Source: Bacteroidetes bacterium UBA2322 (GTDB taxonomy: Bacteria > Bacteroidota > Bacteroidia > Chitinophagales > UBA2359). Taken from it: a stretch of DNA of 60,273 nucleotides. The stretch lies in NCBI GenBank assembly GCA_002345145.1, contig DDVC01000178.1, positions 6,108 to 66,380 on the forward strand, read 5' to 3'. Below the pieces are notes generated by a model. That model did not search any database and was not told the DNA's origin. It saw nothing but the letters and a program-made list of their open reading frames with translations. Made by a program: the position numbers and the translations under genes. Every line of letters begins with the position of its first letter. Within the stretch, counting starts at the first letter, position 1. Positions 22,447 to 31,123 of the stretch are shown here, one piece after another.

Positions 22447-24885
22447 ATGAGCCAGCGTTACCCTTTATTTACGTTTTTGTTAACCGCGCTTTTACTGCTT
22501 GGCACAAGCGCCCTATTGCGCGCAAACAACATTTTGTACTCATCTAACTTTAACACCTGTTCAGGCTTAGTAACATCGGGCTGGGCTACCTACTCTGTGC
22601 CGGCAGGAGCAACATGGACTTTGGGTACGCCAACCAACCCCAACGCATCGGGCACTTCTATAAACGGAACCTGTTTTGTATTTTTTGATGACCAAGCTAT
22701 GGGAGCTAATGCTCTTGCCAATGGTGTAAGATTGCGGTCGCCGGCTATCAATACCACTGCCTATGCTAAAATAACCCTCGAATTTGACCTGCATTTTCGC
22801 AAACATGAGGTACTTAACTCTTCGCTCGAAGTATATGTTTCATCGAGCAGTACCACCTTTTCGGGTAATCCGGTGGCTGTTTATCGCGAAAACGTAACAG
22901 GTACTTTATTTAACCAAAACGCTCATCAGGTTATCGACATTTCGGCTTTCAGAAATACCAATACCTATGTTTGGTTTTTGTATAAAGATGGCGGCGGACA
23001 ATCATGGTGGGCAGGAATAGACAATTTTGAGGTAAAGGGCACTTCAAGCGTTACCTGCACCAATGCTGAAACTTTAACCGCCGGCAGCGCCAACTGCTTA
23101 AGCGGCGCTAATACGCTCAATAGTTTTAACGGCGCATTACCCTCCTGCGTAGCCAATACCGATGGGGCAGTTTGGTATAAGTTTACCGCTCCTGCTAATA
23201 CTGCCACCCTTAAAACCAACGCTGCTTTTAACGATGTAATTACCATATTCAGCGGCTCTTGCGCAGGCTTAACCGAAATAGCGTGTAATGATAAAGACGT
23301 ACATGGATTTACCGGCGAAACCCGATACCTTACCGGACTTAGCGCCGGCACACAGTATTACCTTCGGTTGAGCGCTAAAACCGGCGGCTTTGGCGCTTAC
23401 CAGGGCAGTTTCTGCCTTGAACTGACAGCCGGCGGCAGCAACCCCACACCACCGGCAAACGACCTTTGCTCAGCTGCTATTCCTATAACACTGAATGCCA
23501 CCTGTACGCAGGGGGTAAATACCCACGCCAATATGGAAGCCCCATTACCCTCACTAAATAACCGTGCCGACCACTCTATTTGGTACTCGTTTACCGCTCC
23601 TGCATCGGGTAATGTGCGGATTACCTCCGGCGCTAATTTTTCTGAATCACTTGCTTTGTTTACCGGCAACTGTGCTTCGCTCACCGAAGTGGCATGTAAT
23701 GACATGGGTAAGGAACTCATTGCTACCGGTTTAACTGTGGGTGCGGTTTGTTACTTACAAGTGAGCAGCAATTTTAACTCGGTTTCGGGTACCGTTTGTG
23801 TGCGAGCAACTGCCCTGCCCACCACACCCACCAACGATGCCTGTGCCAATGCTGCCTCATTAACCGTAGGCGCTACAGATTGTACCCAAGGCAGTAATGT
23901 AATGGCTACTATGGACGGACCAACCCCCGGCTGCGAAATTTTTCCCGATGCTTCTATCTGGTATAAATTTGTTGCGCCGGCATCGGGTCAAGTACGTATC
24001 AGCACCGGCGCCGATTTTAACCATAAACTTGCTGTCTATTCGGGCGCTTGTGGTAGTTTTACCCAGTTTGCCTGCATTGACAACCCCGACCGTTGCAGCG
24101 CTCCTGTATTACTTACCGGGCTTACCGCAGGCGCTACTTATCACTTGCAGATTTCTTCTGCCAAAAATTCGTTTGGGTATATTTACGGCAATGTATGTGT
24201 GCGGATAACCAATGGCAATGTTACGCCCGTAAAAGCTAAGGTAAAAGCGTTGTTAGAGGGCGCTTACAATGCTACTACCGGCGCCATGAACACCACCCTA
24301 AACACATTAGGCATTATTCCTACCAACCAGCCTTACAACCAAGCGCCATGGAACTACAACGGCACAGAGTGTGTAAACATGCCGCCTGCCACTATGGTAG
24401 ATTGGGTTCTGCTGGAACTAAGAAGCGCATCAAACAGCAATACTGTTATAGACCGAAAAGCAGTCTTATTACTTACCGATGGCAGTATTATTGACCCCAA
24501 TGACGATGGCGTTACATTTTTAAACGCACCGGCAGGCAATTATTTTATAGTAGTGCGCCACCGAAACCATTTAGCCGTAATTAGTGCGGCAGCTACTGCC
24601 CTACCCAATACTAATACATACAGTTTTAGCGGAGCAGCTACACAAGCTATGGGGGCAAATCAGCTTAAAAATATAGGTACGGGTATTTTTGCCCTTCATG
24701 CCGGCGATTTTAACAGCGATGGCATCATCTCTGTTGCAGATTACAACCTGTTTACTACACAAGGCAGCGGGCTCAACAACTACTTTACCACCGATGCCAA
24801 CCTTGACCGAAATGTTACCATTGCCGATTTCAACTTATACCAACCCAATGCCAGTCGTATTGGGGTATCGCAAATAAGGTATTAA
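22447..24885 (+). CDS. Secreted multidomain protein with three PPC-like repeats and dockerin-like end
   Basis: This 812-residue exported protein has a signal peptide at about 1-26 (LLTALLLLGTSALLRA). Residues 27-200 look like a jelly-roll domain ending in WWAGIDNFEVKG. Then come three repeats of about 130 residues, each with an initial CTNAE-like Cys segment, a WYKF/WYSFTAP strand, an ISSG/ISTG strand and a C-N-D/C-I-D turn. These resemble bacterial pre-peptidase C-terminal (PPC-like) domains. The C-terminus has two EF-hand-like loops, GDFNSDGIISVADYNLF and DANLDRNVTIADFNLY, as in type I dockerins, which would bind calcium. No T9SS tail is evident. The function is unknown; polysaccharide or protein binding at the surface is a fair guess. 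Confidence 0.75.
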   Translation: MSQRYPLFTFLLTALLLLGTSALLRANNILYSSNFNTCSGLVTSGWATYSVPAGATWTLGTPTNPNASGTSINGTCFVFFDDQAMGANALANGVRLRSPAINTTAYAKITLEFDLHFRKHEVLNSSLEVYVSSSSTTFSGNPVAVYRENVTGTLFNQNAHQVIDISAFRNTNTYVWFLYKDGGGQSWWAGIDNFEVKGTSSVTCTNAETLTAGSANCLSGANTLNSFNGALPSCVANTDGAVWYKFTAPANTATLKTNAAFNDVITIFSGSCAGLTEIACNDKDVHGFTGETRYLTGLSAGTQYYLRLSAKTGGFGAYQGSFCLELTAGGSNPTPPANDLCSAAIPITLNATCTQGVNTHANMEAPLPSLNNRADHSIWYSFTAPASGNVRITSGANFSESLALFTGNCASLTEVACNDMGKELIATGLTVGAVCYLQVSSNFNSVSGTVCVRATALPTTPTNDACANAASLTVGATDCTQGSNVMATMDGPTPGCEIFPDASIWYKFVAPASGQVRISTGADFNHKLAVYSGACGSFTQFACIDNPDRCSAPVLLTGLTAGATYHLQISSAKNSFGYIYGNVCVRITNGNVTPVKAKVKALLEGAYNATTGAMNTTLNTLGIIPTNQPYNQAPWNYNGTECVNMPPATMVDWVLLELRSASNSNTVIDRKAVLLLTDGSIIDPNDDGVTFLNAPAGNYFIVVRHRNHLAVISAAATALPNTNTYSFSGAATQAMGANQLKNIGTGIFALHAGDFNSDGIISVADYNLFTTQGSGLNNYFTTDANLDRNVTIADFNLYQPNASRIGVSQIRY

Positions 24886-24906
24886 AACAATAACCGGCTA
24901 AAAGCA

Positions 24907-24944
24907 TTCCAATAGCGTAAAACTCACCTCTTACGCTATTGGAA
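24907..24944. terminator. Perfect 14-bp hairpin between convergent genes
   Basis: TTCCAATAGCGTAA (24907-24920) is exactly complementary to TTACGCTATTGGAA (24931-24944) with a 10-base loop. It lies between the convergent ends of the secreted-protein gene and the ROK gene, and its right arm overlaps the ROK stop codon. There is no T-tract on the + side, so it may stabilise or separate transcripts rather than act as a classic terminator. Confidence 0.6.
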
Positions 24945-25683
24945 CTGCCATAGCAGCGCCAATAATACCGGCTTTATTGAGCAGAGCGGCAGGTATAACG
25001 GGTGTAGGGCAGGTAAGTTGGCTTTTGAAGCGGTTAAACTCTTTACTGGCGCCACCACCCAAAATAATCAAATCGGGGTAAAACAGTTTGTAAAGTTGGG
25101 TTAAATAATGGTCAAATCGGGTTCCCCAGTCTTTCCACGATAGTTTTTGCTTCTGCCTAACAGAGTCTGCCGCATATTTTTCGCCCACTTTTCGGTTGTC
25201 TAAAATAATATGTCCAAATTCAGTATTAGGCACCAATTGTCCGTTTATGAACAAAGCAGTGCCTAAGCCGGTGCCTACGGTAACAATAACTACCACGCCG
25301 GCAGTATTTTTGCCGTTACCAAATTGCATTTCGGCTATGCCGGCAGCATCGGCATCATTGAGCAGGTTAGTTGGGCAACCGGTGGCTTTAGCAAATAATT
25401 TATCAAACTGTACGCCCACGCATGATTTATCTAAATTGGCAGCGGTAAGCACTTTACCATGCTGCACCACACCCGGAAATCCGCACCCAATTTTACCTGT
25501 CCAGTGAAAATTATCGGCTACTTCCTGCACAACCTTTGCCAGCGCTTCGGGGGTAGCCGGTTTAGGCGTTGCCACCCTAAACCGGGCAGAAATCATTTCG
25601 CCGGTTGTAATATCCACCACAGCGCCTTTTATACCTGTACCGCCAATGTCTATACCTAAAACTTGTTGGGTTGAACCTTCCAT
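24931..25683 (-). CDS. ppgK: Polyphosphate glucokinase (ROK family)
   Basis: This 250-residue enzyme phosphorylates glucose with polyphosphate (often also ATP). LGIDIGGTGIKGAVVD (about 9-24) is the ROK phosphate-binding motif. The PpgK-specific stretch TAANLDKSCVGV follows GFPGVVQHGKV. LLNDADAAG holds the catalytic Asp, VVIVTVGTGLGTALF the second phosphate loop, and EFGHIIL the Glu-x-Gly-His sugar-binding motif. The zinc-binding cysteines of regulatory ROK proteins are absent, as expected of PpgK. It is cytoplasmic, monocistronic, and transcribed divergently from the lipoprotein gene at 25787 across about 100 bp that must hold both promoters. Confidence 0.88.
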   Translation of the reverse strand: MEGSTQQVLGIDIGGTGIKGAVVDITTGEMISARFRVATPKPATPEALAKVVQEVADNFHWTGKIGCGFPGVVQHGKVLTAANLDKSCVGVQFDKLFAKATGCPTNLLNDADAAGIAEMQFGNGKNTAGVVVIVTVGTGLGTALFINGQLVPNTEFGHIILDNRKVGEKYAADSVRQKQKLSWKDWGTRFDHYLTQLYKLFYPDLIILGGGASKEFNRFKSQLTCPTPVIPAALLNKAGIIGAAMAVPIA

Positions 25684-25786
25684 AGTTGTTGAAATTTTAA
25701 ACGGCGGTAAATATACTAACTCTCTGTTAAAAGCAGTTAATATACTCTCAAACTACTCTCAATTTGGACTTTTAAAGTTTTTGGCT

Positions 25787-26410
25787 ATGCAAAAATTCGG
25801 GCATTTTATTTATCTGCTTCTCATATCGGGCGTTGTCATTGCCTGCACTTATCCTAACAACGAAACTACTACCGGTTCTAATAAGACCAAAGAAGAAACT
25901 GTATTGTTTGACACCAAAACAGGCAACAGTATTATAAACCCGAATAATTTTGATGTAGCATTGCTATCCGATTTGCTGCTGGCAGAACTGAATAAACTCA
26001 GAACCGGTAAAAAACTTGCCCCGCTTGGTTCCGATAATACCCTAACCAAAGCCGCCCAAGACCAAAACAGTTACATAACCGGTATAGGTAAACTATCGCA
26101 CAACCAACCCACTCCTAAAAAAGAAACAGTAGGTAAACGCGTAGATTTTTACGGCGGTGATTTTGATATGGTTGGTGAAAATGTGCAACTTTGGGGGTTT
26201 ATGGTGGTTACATCGGGCAAAAAAACCGATATTGAATATACCACCTACGCCGAGGCAGCCAAAGGATTGCTCGACAATTGGGTTTCGTCTAAATCGCATT
26301 ATGAAAATTTGGTGCGCAAAGAGTTTAGGTTGGTGGGTACCGCCATACAATTCAACAAAAACAAAACCGGTTTGTATGCCACACAGGTATATGCTTCTGA
26401 TGGCAGATAG
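25787..26410 (+). CDS. CAP/SCP-domain lipoprotein
   Basis: From ATG 25787 the protein is 207 residues with a lipoprotein signal peptide: hydrophobic segment LLLISGVVIAC with the lipidated Cys at position 20. A frame open further upstream is ignored because the lipobox fixes this start. The rest is a CAP (cysteine-rich secretory/PR-1) domain: LLAELNKLRTGKKLAPL, a first helix with LTKAAQDQNSYI, KLSHNQP holding the CAP His, and GENVQLW as the Gly-Glu-Asn motif. Then come LLDNWVSSKSHYENL and VGTAIQF. Bacterial CAP proteins are envelope proteins of mostly unknown activity. It is anchored in a membrane facing the periplasm or surface. Confidence 0.82.
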   Translation: MQKFGHFIYLLLISGVVIACTYPNNETTTGSNKTKEETVLFDTKTGNSIINPNNFDVALLSDLLLAELNKLRTGKKLAPLGSDNTLTKAAQDQNSYITGIGKLSHNQPTPKKETVGKRVDFYGGDFDMVGENVQLWGFMVVTSGKKTDIEYTTYAEAAKGLLDNWVSSKSHYENLVRKEFRLVGTAIQFNKNKTGLYATQVYASDGR

Positions 26411-26502
26411 TAGTGGTTAGTGGTTAGTGGTTAGTGGTTAGTAATTAGTGGGTAAATTCATAACTCATAACTCATAACTCATAACTCATAACTCATAACT
26501 TT
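26409..26502. repeat. Two microsatellites: GTGGTTAG-type and ATAACTC-type
   Basis: Right after the CAP gene, AGTGGTTAGTGG-type octamers repeat about five times (26409-26451). They are followed by about six tandem ATAACTC heptamers (26457-26502). The same words recur at 59098-59185 and 60220-60273, some in reverse complement. They are dispersed simple-sequence repeats rather than gene features. Confidence 0.85.
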
Positions 26503-26511
26503 CTCCGTTTT

Positions 26512-27222
26512 TCACTCTTCACTTTTTTTAAACGCCAGCACTCTGTTGCCCGATGTGCGGAAGGCATAGGCATTGGGAAAAATCTGCTTAAAAGTGCTGC
26601 GGTAAAAATTGTTAGCTGTTCGTTCCAAATCCTGATGGTTTACCATAGTATTGTAAAGCAGTAAACCATTAGGTTGTAACCGTTTTTTGAGGAGTTCTAA
26701 AAATTCGGCGCTTCTGAACTTTGAGGGCGTTTGGGTATCAATAAAAATATCCATAGCAATAAGGTCATACAATTGGGCGTCGTGCGCTACAAATTCAAAG
26801 GCATCGGCACAAACAAAATCAATATGTTGCAGCAGTTCGGGCGGCAAAAACTGCCTGCTTAGGTTAATAACCGCCTCATCTATATCAACGGTAACAAACC
26901 GGCAGCGTTGGTTAAAATGATAGTAAAGCATAAAAGGTACGCTGCACAAACCGGTGCCCAAAACCAACACGTTGTTTAGTTGGTGGTTGCTCATGTTCAG
27001 TTTGGTAAAGGGTGTATGAAAGGTGTCGTAAAGGTCTTCGTAAGAGTACGTTGAGTTATCAGAGTCTAAGCGTAACCTGCCGCGGCTTAGTCGCACTTCT
27101 AAAACCGGATTAAGTTTACTGGAAGTTTTTGCCAGCAGTTGCGGATACAAGTAACTGAGTAAGAACCTAAAGTACGAAATTTTAACCGAATGAGGTAATT
27201 TACCAATCATATACACAGGCAT
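26512..27222 (-). CDS. Spermidine-synthase-like methyltransferase-fold protein
   Basis: From ATG at 27222 the protein is about 236 residues. A longer open frame reaches 27402, but that would leave 9 bp to the divergent pyrophosphatase gene, and a good promoter lies just before 27222. SRGRLRLDSDNSTYSYEDLY is the spermidine-synthase entry strand. VLVLGTGLCSVPFML is a Rossmann motif I. VTVDIDEAVINLSRQF holds the acidic residue that binds the adenosyl ribose, and FVCADAFEFV the next. YDLIAMDIF replaces the catalytic D-x-x-D region, so a true polyamine synthase is uncertain. The last codons (KKSEE stop) are formed by a dispersed GTGAAGAGTGA repeat word. Probable AdoMet or decarboxy-AdoMet binding enzyme. 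Confidence 0.7.
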   Translation of the reverse strand: MPVYMIGKLPHSVKISYFRFLLSYLYPQLLAKTSSKLNPVLEVRLSRGRLRLDSDNSTYSYEDLYDTFHTPFTKLNMSNHQLNNVLVLGTGLCSVPFMLYYHFNQRCRFVTVDIDEAVINLSRQFLPPELLQHIDFVCADAFEFVAHDAQLYDLIAMDIFIDTQTPSKFRSAEFLELLKKRLQPNGLLLYNTMVNHQDLERTANNFYRSTFKQIFPNAYAFRTSGNRVLAFKKSEE

Positions 27223-27239
27223 TAAGGGGGCAATATTAG

Positions 27240-27272
27240 CAAAATTACCACCGAAACTGCCATTTTTACCAA
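27240..27272 (-). promoter_or_regulatory. Promoter of the spermidine-synthase-like gene
   Basis: On the minus strand TTGG (27272-27269) is followed after 21 bp by TAATTTTG (27247-27240), a good match to the Bacteroidota TTTG/TAnnTTTG promoter. It ends 18 bp before the ATG at 27222, which supports that start. Confidence 0.55.
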
Positions 27273-27411
27273 TAAAAAAACAACTTAGTTGGTAATATGC
27301 CCCGAACACCGTAATTTTGCCCGCCGGTTTAGAAACGCATAATTTTTTAAATGTGTTGTATTGCCGGAAAACAATCGGGTAATTATTTAAAATATCATAC
27401 AAAAACAGTCT

Positions 27412-29529
27412 ATGTCATTCCTTTACCTCGTTCCGGTGGTAGTATTGTTGGGCTTTGTTTACATGTTCCTTCGTTCTGCCTGGATTAGCAAGCAATCGGT
27501 AGGTACCGATGAAATGGACCGAATCAGCAAGTTAATAGCCAAAGGCGCTATGTCGTTTTTAAAGGCTGAGTATCGGGTATTGGGCATATTTATTGCCATT
27601 GCCACTGTATTATTAGGCGCGCTTAGTTTAACCGATGCCAATTCATCGTTGTTTATTATGCTTGCCTTTGTGGTAGGCGCTGTATTTTCGGGCACTGCCG
27701 GGTTCATAGGCATGAGGGTAGCCACCCTTGCCAATGTGCGCACGGCACAGGCAGCCCGCACCAGTTTATCAAAAGCTCTTGATATATCGTTTGCCGGCGG
27801 TACCATTATGGGCACGGGCGTGGTATCATTGGGTTTGCTGGGTTTAACCCTCTTATACCTTTTATTCAACTACCTGTTTAACCAAACCGGCACCGATGCC
27901 GAAATGATGCGCGTGCTCAACGTGCTAACCGGTTTTTCGCTGGGCGCTGAAAGCATTGCCCTTTTTGCCCGCGTGGGCGGCGGTATTTACACCAAAGCTG
28001 CCGATGTAGGAGCAGACCTTGCCGGTAAAGTAGTAGCAGGTATTCCGGAAGATGACCCGCGCAACCCCGCTGTTATTGCCGATAATGTGGGCGATAACGT
28101 GGGAGACGTAGCCGGTATGGGCGCAGATTTGTTTGGCTCTTATGTAAGTACTGTTTTGGCTACTATGGTATTGGGCGTATTGGTAAAAGCTGACCAAAAC
28201 GATAACAGCTATGCCGCTGTAACCCTGCCCTTGCTCATTGCTGCTATTGGTACGTTGTTTTCTATGGCTGCTTTTTTTGTGGTAAAGGTAAAAGAAGGCG
28301 GTAACCCACAGGCCGCCCTTAACCGTGGCAACTTGGTAGCCATTGTGCTTACTGCCATTGCCTCTTACTTTGTAATTACCAACGTACTGCCCGAAACCTG
28401 CCAAGAATTTAAAAAGACTGCCGATGGTGCCTTGGTATTGACCCATACTTATGCCAGCATCAACATCTTTTTTAGCGTGCTGATAGGCTTGGCAGTAGGC
28501 GGGCTCATAAGCGTAATTACCGAGTACTACTGCGCTATGGGCAAACGCCCTGTGTTGAGTATTGTAAGACAGTCGCTATCCAGCCCGGCTACCAACATTA
28601 TTGGGGGTATTAGCATTGGTATGGAAAGCACTGCATTACCCGCCATTGTTTTAGCATCGGGCATTGTAGGCTCTTATATGGTAGGCGGTTTATTTGGTGT
28701 AGCCATGGCAGCGGCAGGTATGATGGCTACTACCGGTATTCAGTTAGCCATTGACGCATTTGGACCCATAGCCGATAACGCCGGAGGTATAGCTGAAATG
28801 AGCGGACTGCCCAAAGAAGTGCGCAAAAATACCGATGTGCTTGATGCCGTAGGTAATACTACCGCCGCCATTGGAAAGGGTTTTGCCATAGCCTCTGCCG
28901 CTCTTACTGCCTTAGCTCTGTTTGCCGCCTTTATGGAAATTACCCACCTTGAAGAATTAAATATAGCCGACCCCAAAGTGCTGGGCGGTATGCTGGTTGG
29001 CGGCATGATTCCGTATCTTTTCTCTTCAATGGCAATTAGCGCCGTAGGACGTGCCGCCGGCGCTATGGTACAGGAAGTAGCCCGCCAGTTCCGCGAAATT
29101 AAAGGATTGCTTGCCGGCGAGCCGGGCGTTTCTGCCGATTACGAAACCTGTATTACCATCTCTACCCAAGCCGCCATACGCGAAATGATGTTGCCCGGCT
29201 TAATGGCATTAGTAGTGCCTACGGTAGTGGGTTTTGCCTTTGGTCCTGCCGTATTGGGCGGTTTGCTTGCCGGTGTACTCGTATCGGGTTTGCTCTTGGC
29301 TATGTTCCAGTCAAACGCCGGCGGCGCTTGGGATAACGCCAAAAAATCGTTTGAAGCAGGCGTTGAAATTAACGGACAAATGTATTACAAAGGCTCCGAT
29401 GTGCATAAAAACTCCGTTGTAGGTGATACCGTAGGCGACCCCTTTAAAGACACCAGCGGTCCGTCTATGAACATCCTCATTAAACTCACTATGATTATGG
29501 CGCTCATTATTGCGCCTTATATTGCCTAA
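27412..29529 (+). CDS. hppA: Membrane-bound ion-translocating pyrophosphatase, K+-dependent type
   Basis: This roughly 16-helix integral membrane enzyme hydrolyses pyrophosphate and pumps H+ and/or Na+. The length of 705 residues is normal. The signature loops are all present: DVGADLAGKVVAGIPEDDPR and NPAVIADNVGDNVGDVAGMG (pyrophosphate/Mg2+ site), IADNAGGIAEMSGL, and SNAGGAWDNAKK plus VVGDTVGDPFKDTSGPS near the end. In GNTTAAIGKGFA the residues Ala and Gly occupy the positions that distinguish K+-dependent enzymes from K+-independent ones (Lys/Thr), so K+ dependence is predicted. Whether it pumps Na+, H+ or both cannot be judged here. It is monocistronic with a strong hairpin terminator downstream. 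Confidence 0.95.
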   Translation: MSFLYLVPVVVLLGFVYMFLRSAWISKQSVGTDEMDRISKLIAKGAMSFLKAEYRVLGIFIAIATVLLGALSLTDANSSLFIMLAFVVGAVFSGTAGFIGMRVATLANVRTAQAARTSLSKALDISFAGGTIMGTGVVSLGLLGLTLLYLLFNYLFNQTGTDAEMMRVLNVLTGFSLGAESIALFARVGGGIYTKAADVGADLAGKVVAGIPEDDPRNPAVIADNVGDNVGDVAGMGADLFGSYVSTVLATMVLGVLVKADQNDNSYAAVTLPLLIAAIGTLFSMAAFFVVKVKEGGNPQAALNRGNLVAIVLTAIASYFVITNVLPETCQEFKKTADGALVLTHTYASINIFFSVLIGLAVGGLISVITEYYCAMGKRPVLSIVRQSLSSPATNIIGGISIGMESTALPAIVLASGIVGSYMVGGLFGVAMAAAGMMATTGIQLAIDAFGPIADNAGGIAEMSGLPKEVRKNTDVLDAVGNTTAAIGKGFAIASAALTALALFAAFMEITHLEELNIADPKVLGGMLVGGMIPYLFSSMAISAVGRAAGAMVQEVARQFREIKGLLAGEPGVSADYETCITISTQAAIREMMLPGLMALVVPTVVGFAFGPAVLGGLLAGVLVSGLLLAMFQSNAGGAWDNAKKSFEAGVEINGQMYYKGSDVHKNSVVGDTVGDPFKDTSGPSMNILIKLTMIMALIIAPYIA

Positions 29530-29553
29530 AAAAACAGGGTGCAAACCCCGTAT

Positions 29554-29619
29554 AAACGGTAAAATCCGAACCAGTTTGTTCCGTTTGCGGACTGATTTAG
29601 TCGGGTTTTACCGTTTTTT
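29554..29619 (+). terminator. Intrinsic terminator of hppA
   Basis: AAACGGTAAAATCCGA (29554-29569) pairs with TCGGGTTTTACCGTTT (29601-29616) with one G-T pair. A T-tract follows. It lies 25 bp after the hppA stop. Confidence 0.75.
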
Positions 29620-29800
29620 CATTTTTTTAAAAGGAATTTATTCATGGTTTGTGGAAAATTTGAAAGAACCACGTAATTTTACCTCCCCGAAAAACAAAAC
29701 CCTCCCGGCAGTTGGTATTCGGTAGGCAGTAGTGGCTACTAAACCCATTAGAAATTCGTAATCAAAACAATCCCGAAATCACACCCAATAGAGCCTTTGT

Positions 29801-29850
29801 TTTTCAAAAATCTGTGCAAATCAGCCACATGAGTGTTATCTGTGTGCTAA
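29801..29850 (+). repeat. Dispersed intergenic repeat, copy 1
   Basis: Core TCTGTGCAAATCAGCC, then ACATGAGTGTTATCTGTGTG and CTAATGGCTGCCGG. Compare 29963-30009, 51661-51709, 55973-56025 and 59202-59249, all in the same orientation in the window. Confidence 0.85.
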
Positions 29851-29962
29851 TGGCTGCCGGATGTGGGTATTCAGTAGTGGGTAGTGAGGAGGGGGTACTA
29901 AGAATGAATAAATAATTTGCGCCTTTGCGAGAAACAAAATCAGAATGGTAATTCATAATTAT

Positions 29963-30009
29963 TTTCAAAAATCTGTGCAAATCAGCCACATCAGTATTAT
30001 CCGTGTGCC
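29963..30009 (+). repeat. Dispersed intergenic repeat, copy 2
   Basis: TTTTCAAAAATCTGTGCAAA followed by TCAGCCACATCAGTATTATC and CGTGTGCC. It differs from copy 1 at a few positions only. Confidence 0.85.
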
Positions 30010-30114
30010 ACAATTGATTAATCACCTTGCAAACACCCAAGCAGATACAATTTCACCAAAATAAAACACGTTTATTGTTGTATCCAATGCCTGAAAAAGA
30101 CTAACTTGCCTATT

Positions 30115-31077
30115 ATGAAATCTGCAACCTTTTTTTTTATGATTGTACTGCTTGTAATAACACAAGCAGCGTTAGTAGCCCAACAAACCAATGTAAAAGG
30201 GCTGGAAGGTTATTGGCGAATGAAAAATGCCGCCGAGCTAACCGAAAACAACAGTTTGATGCTGCTATTAGCTCAAACCGATGTTGCCTTTGTCGGTACT
30301 TTTAAAAGAACCGAAACGCAAACATCAGAACTAACCGGACTGATTTATGAAGGCAATATTGTAACGGCAGTAGAAAACAGTTCACTGCCCCAGAAAAATG
30401 TGTATAGCGGTAAAATTATGCCCAACGGAACTATAGTTGGCACTTTTTATAGCGCAGCTACCAACATAACCGGCGAGTTTATGTGGGAGCGGGTTTGCGA
30501 TGGTGGTGGTAATCCGGTAAACGGATATGCCACACCCTGTGTGCAGATGCAAACCTATACTACCCGAACAGTGAAGGAACTTCGCCAAGTACCCGATACT
30601 ACCGTTTGGGTGGGCGAGCCCCGAAACGAAAACATTCCGCTTTTGCAAGGCTCTGATTACATACCACCCGGCGCTATTTATGCCGGTCATATTAACTTAG
30701 ATGCTATGGTTACCTATCGTACCGTAGAGGTGGAGGTGCCCATTGCCGAACCCGTAACCGGCATGTTTAAATACAATGATGAGCAAATCATAAAAGGTAC
30801 GGTAATGCCTGTAACCACTTTTTCACCCGACCCCAATAAACCTAAAAAGGGATTAGAAATTTGCGACCCCGGCACCGCCAACCCCAACGCACCAAAAACA
30901 CCTGCCGAAAAAGGTATAACGGTTAAAGAGGGCAGTAATACCTACCATATTGTAGGTAAGGGTGAAACCATGTATGCTATTGCTAAACATTACGGCACCA
31001 CCATTGAACAATTAGCCGAACTAAACGGCAAAGAATGTGAGCGCATTAACATAGGCGAAAAACTGCGGGTTAAATAG
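30115..31077 (+). CDS. Exported LysM-domain protein
   Basis: From ATG 30115 this 320-residue protein has a signal peptide (FFFMIVLLVITQAALVAQ). It has a middle region of about 220 residues that I do not recognise, rich in beta strands (GLEGYWRMKN, VAFVGTFKRTE, GKIMPNGTIVGTFYS), reminiscent of a lipocalin-like sheet. The last about 50 residues are a LysM peptidoglycan-binding domain (NTYHIVGKGETMYAIAKHYG, TTIEQLAELN, INIGEKLRVK). It should be periplasmic or attached to the wall. Its gene converges with the MFS gene, 46 bp apart, with no clear terminator between them. Confidence 0.78.
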   Translation: MKSATFFFMIVLLVITQAALVAQQTNVKGLEGYWRMKNAAELTENNSLMLLLAQTDVAFVGTFKRTETQTSELTGLIYEGNIVTAVENSSLPQKNVYSGKIMPNGTIVGTFYSAATNITGEFMWERVCDGGGNPVNGYATPCVQMQTYTTRTVKELRQVPDTTVWVGEPRNENIPLLQGSDYIPPGAIYAGHINLDAMVTYRTVEVEVPIAEPVTGMFKYNDEQIIKGTVMPVTTFSPDPNKPKKGLEICDPGTANPNAPKTPAEKGITVKEGSNTYHIVGKGETMYAIAKHYGTTIEQLAELNGKECERINIGEKLRVK

Positions 31078-31123
31078 CGGATACTTACTTTTACTGTATT
31101 TGCTTGCCTACATTAACAACAAT

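Larger units (their letters stand above)
29620..30114. other. Intergenic region with two copies of a dispersed 45-bp repeat
   Basis: No gene. Copies of the dispersed word with core TCTGTGCAAATCAGCC are at 29801-29850 and 29963-30009. Between them is a GTAGTGGGTAGTG-like stretch and a TTTGCGCCTTTGCG word, both typical of the simple intergenic repeats elsewhere in this window. Confidence 0.6.

Noticed and set aside
24907..24944. Classic Rho-independent terminator
   Set aside because: The stem is perfect but neither side has a proper T-tract; it is listed as a hairpin between convergent genes with reduced confidence.
27223..27402. 60-residue N-terminal extension of the spermidine-synthase-like protein
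   Set aside because: It would leave 9 bp to the divergent hppA start and would overlap the good promoter at 27240-27272.
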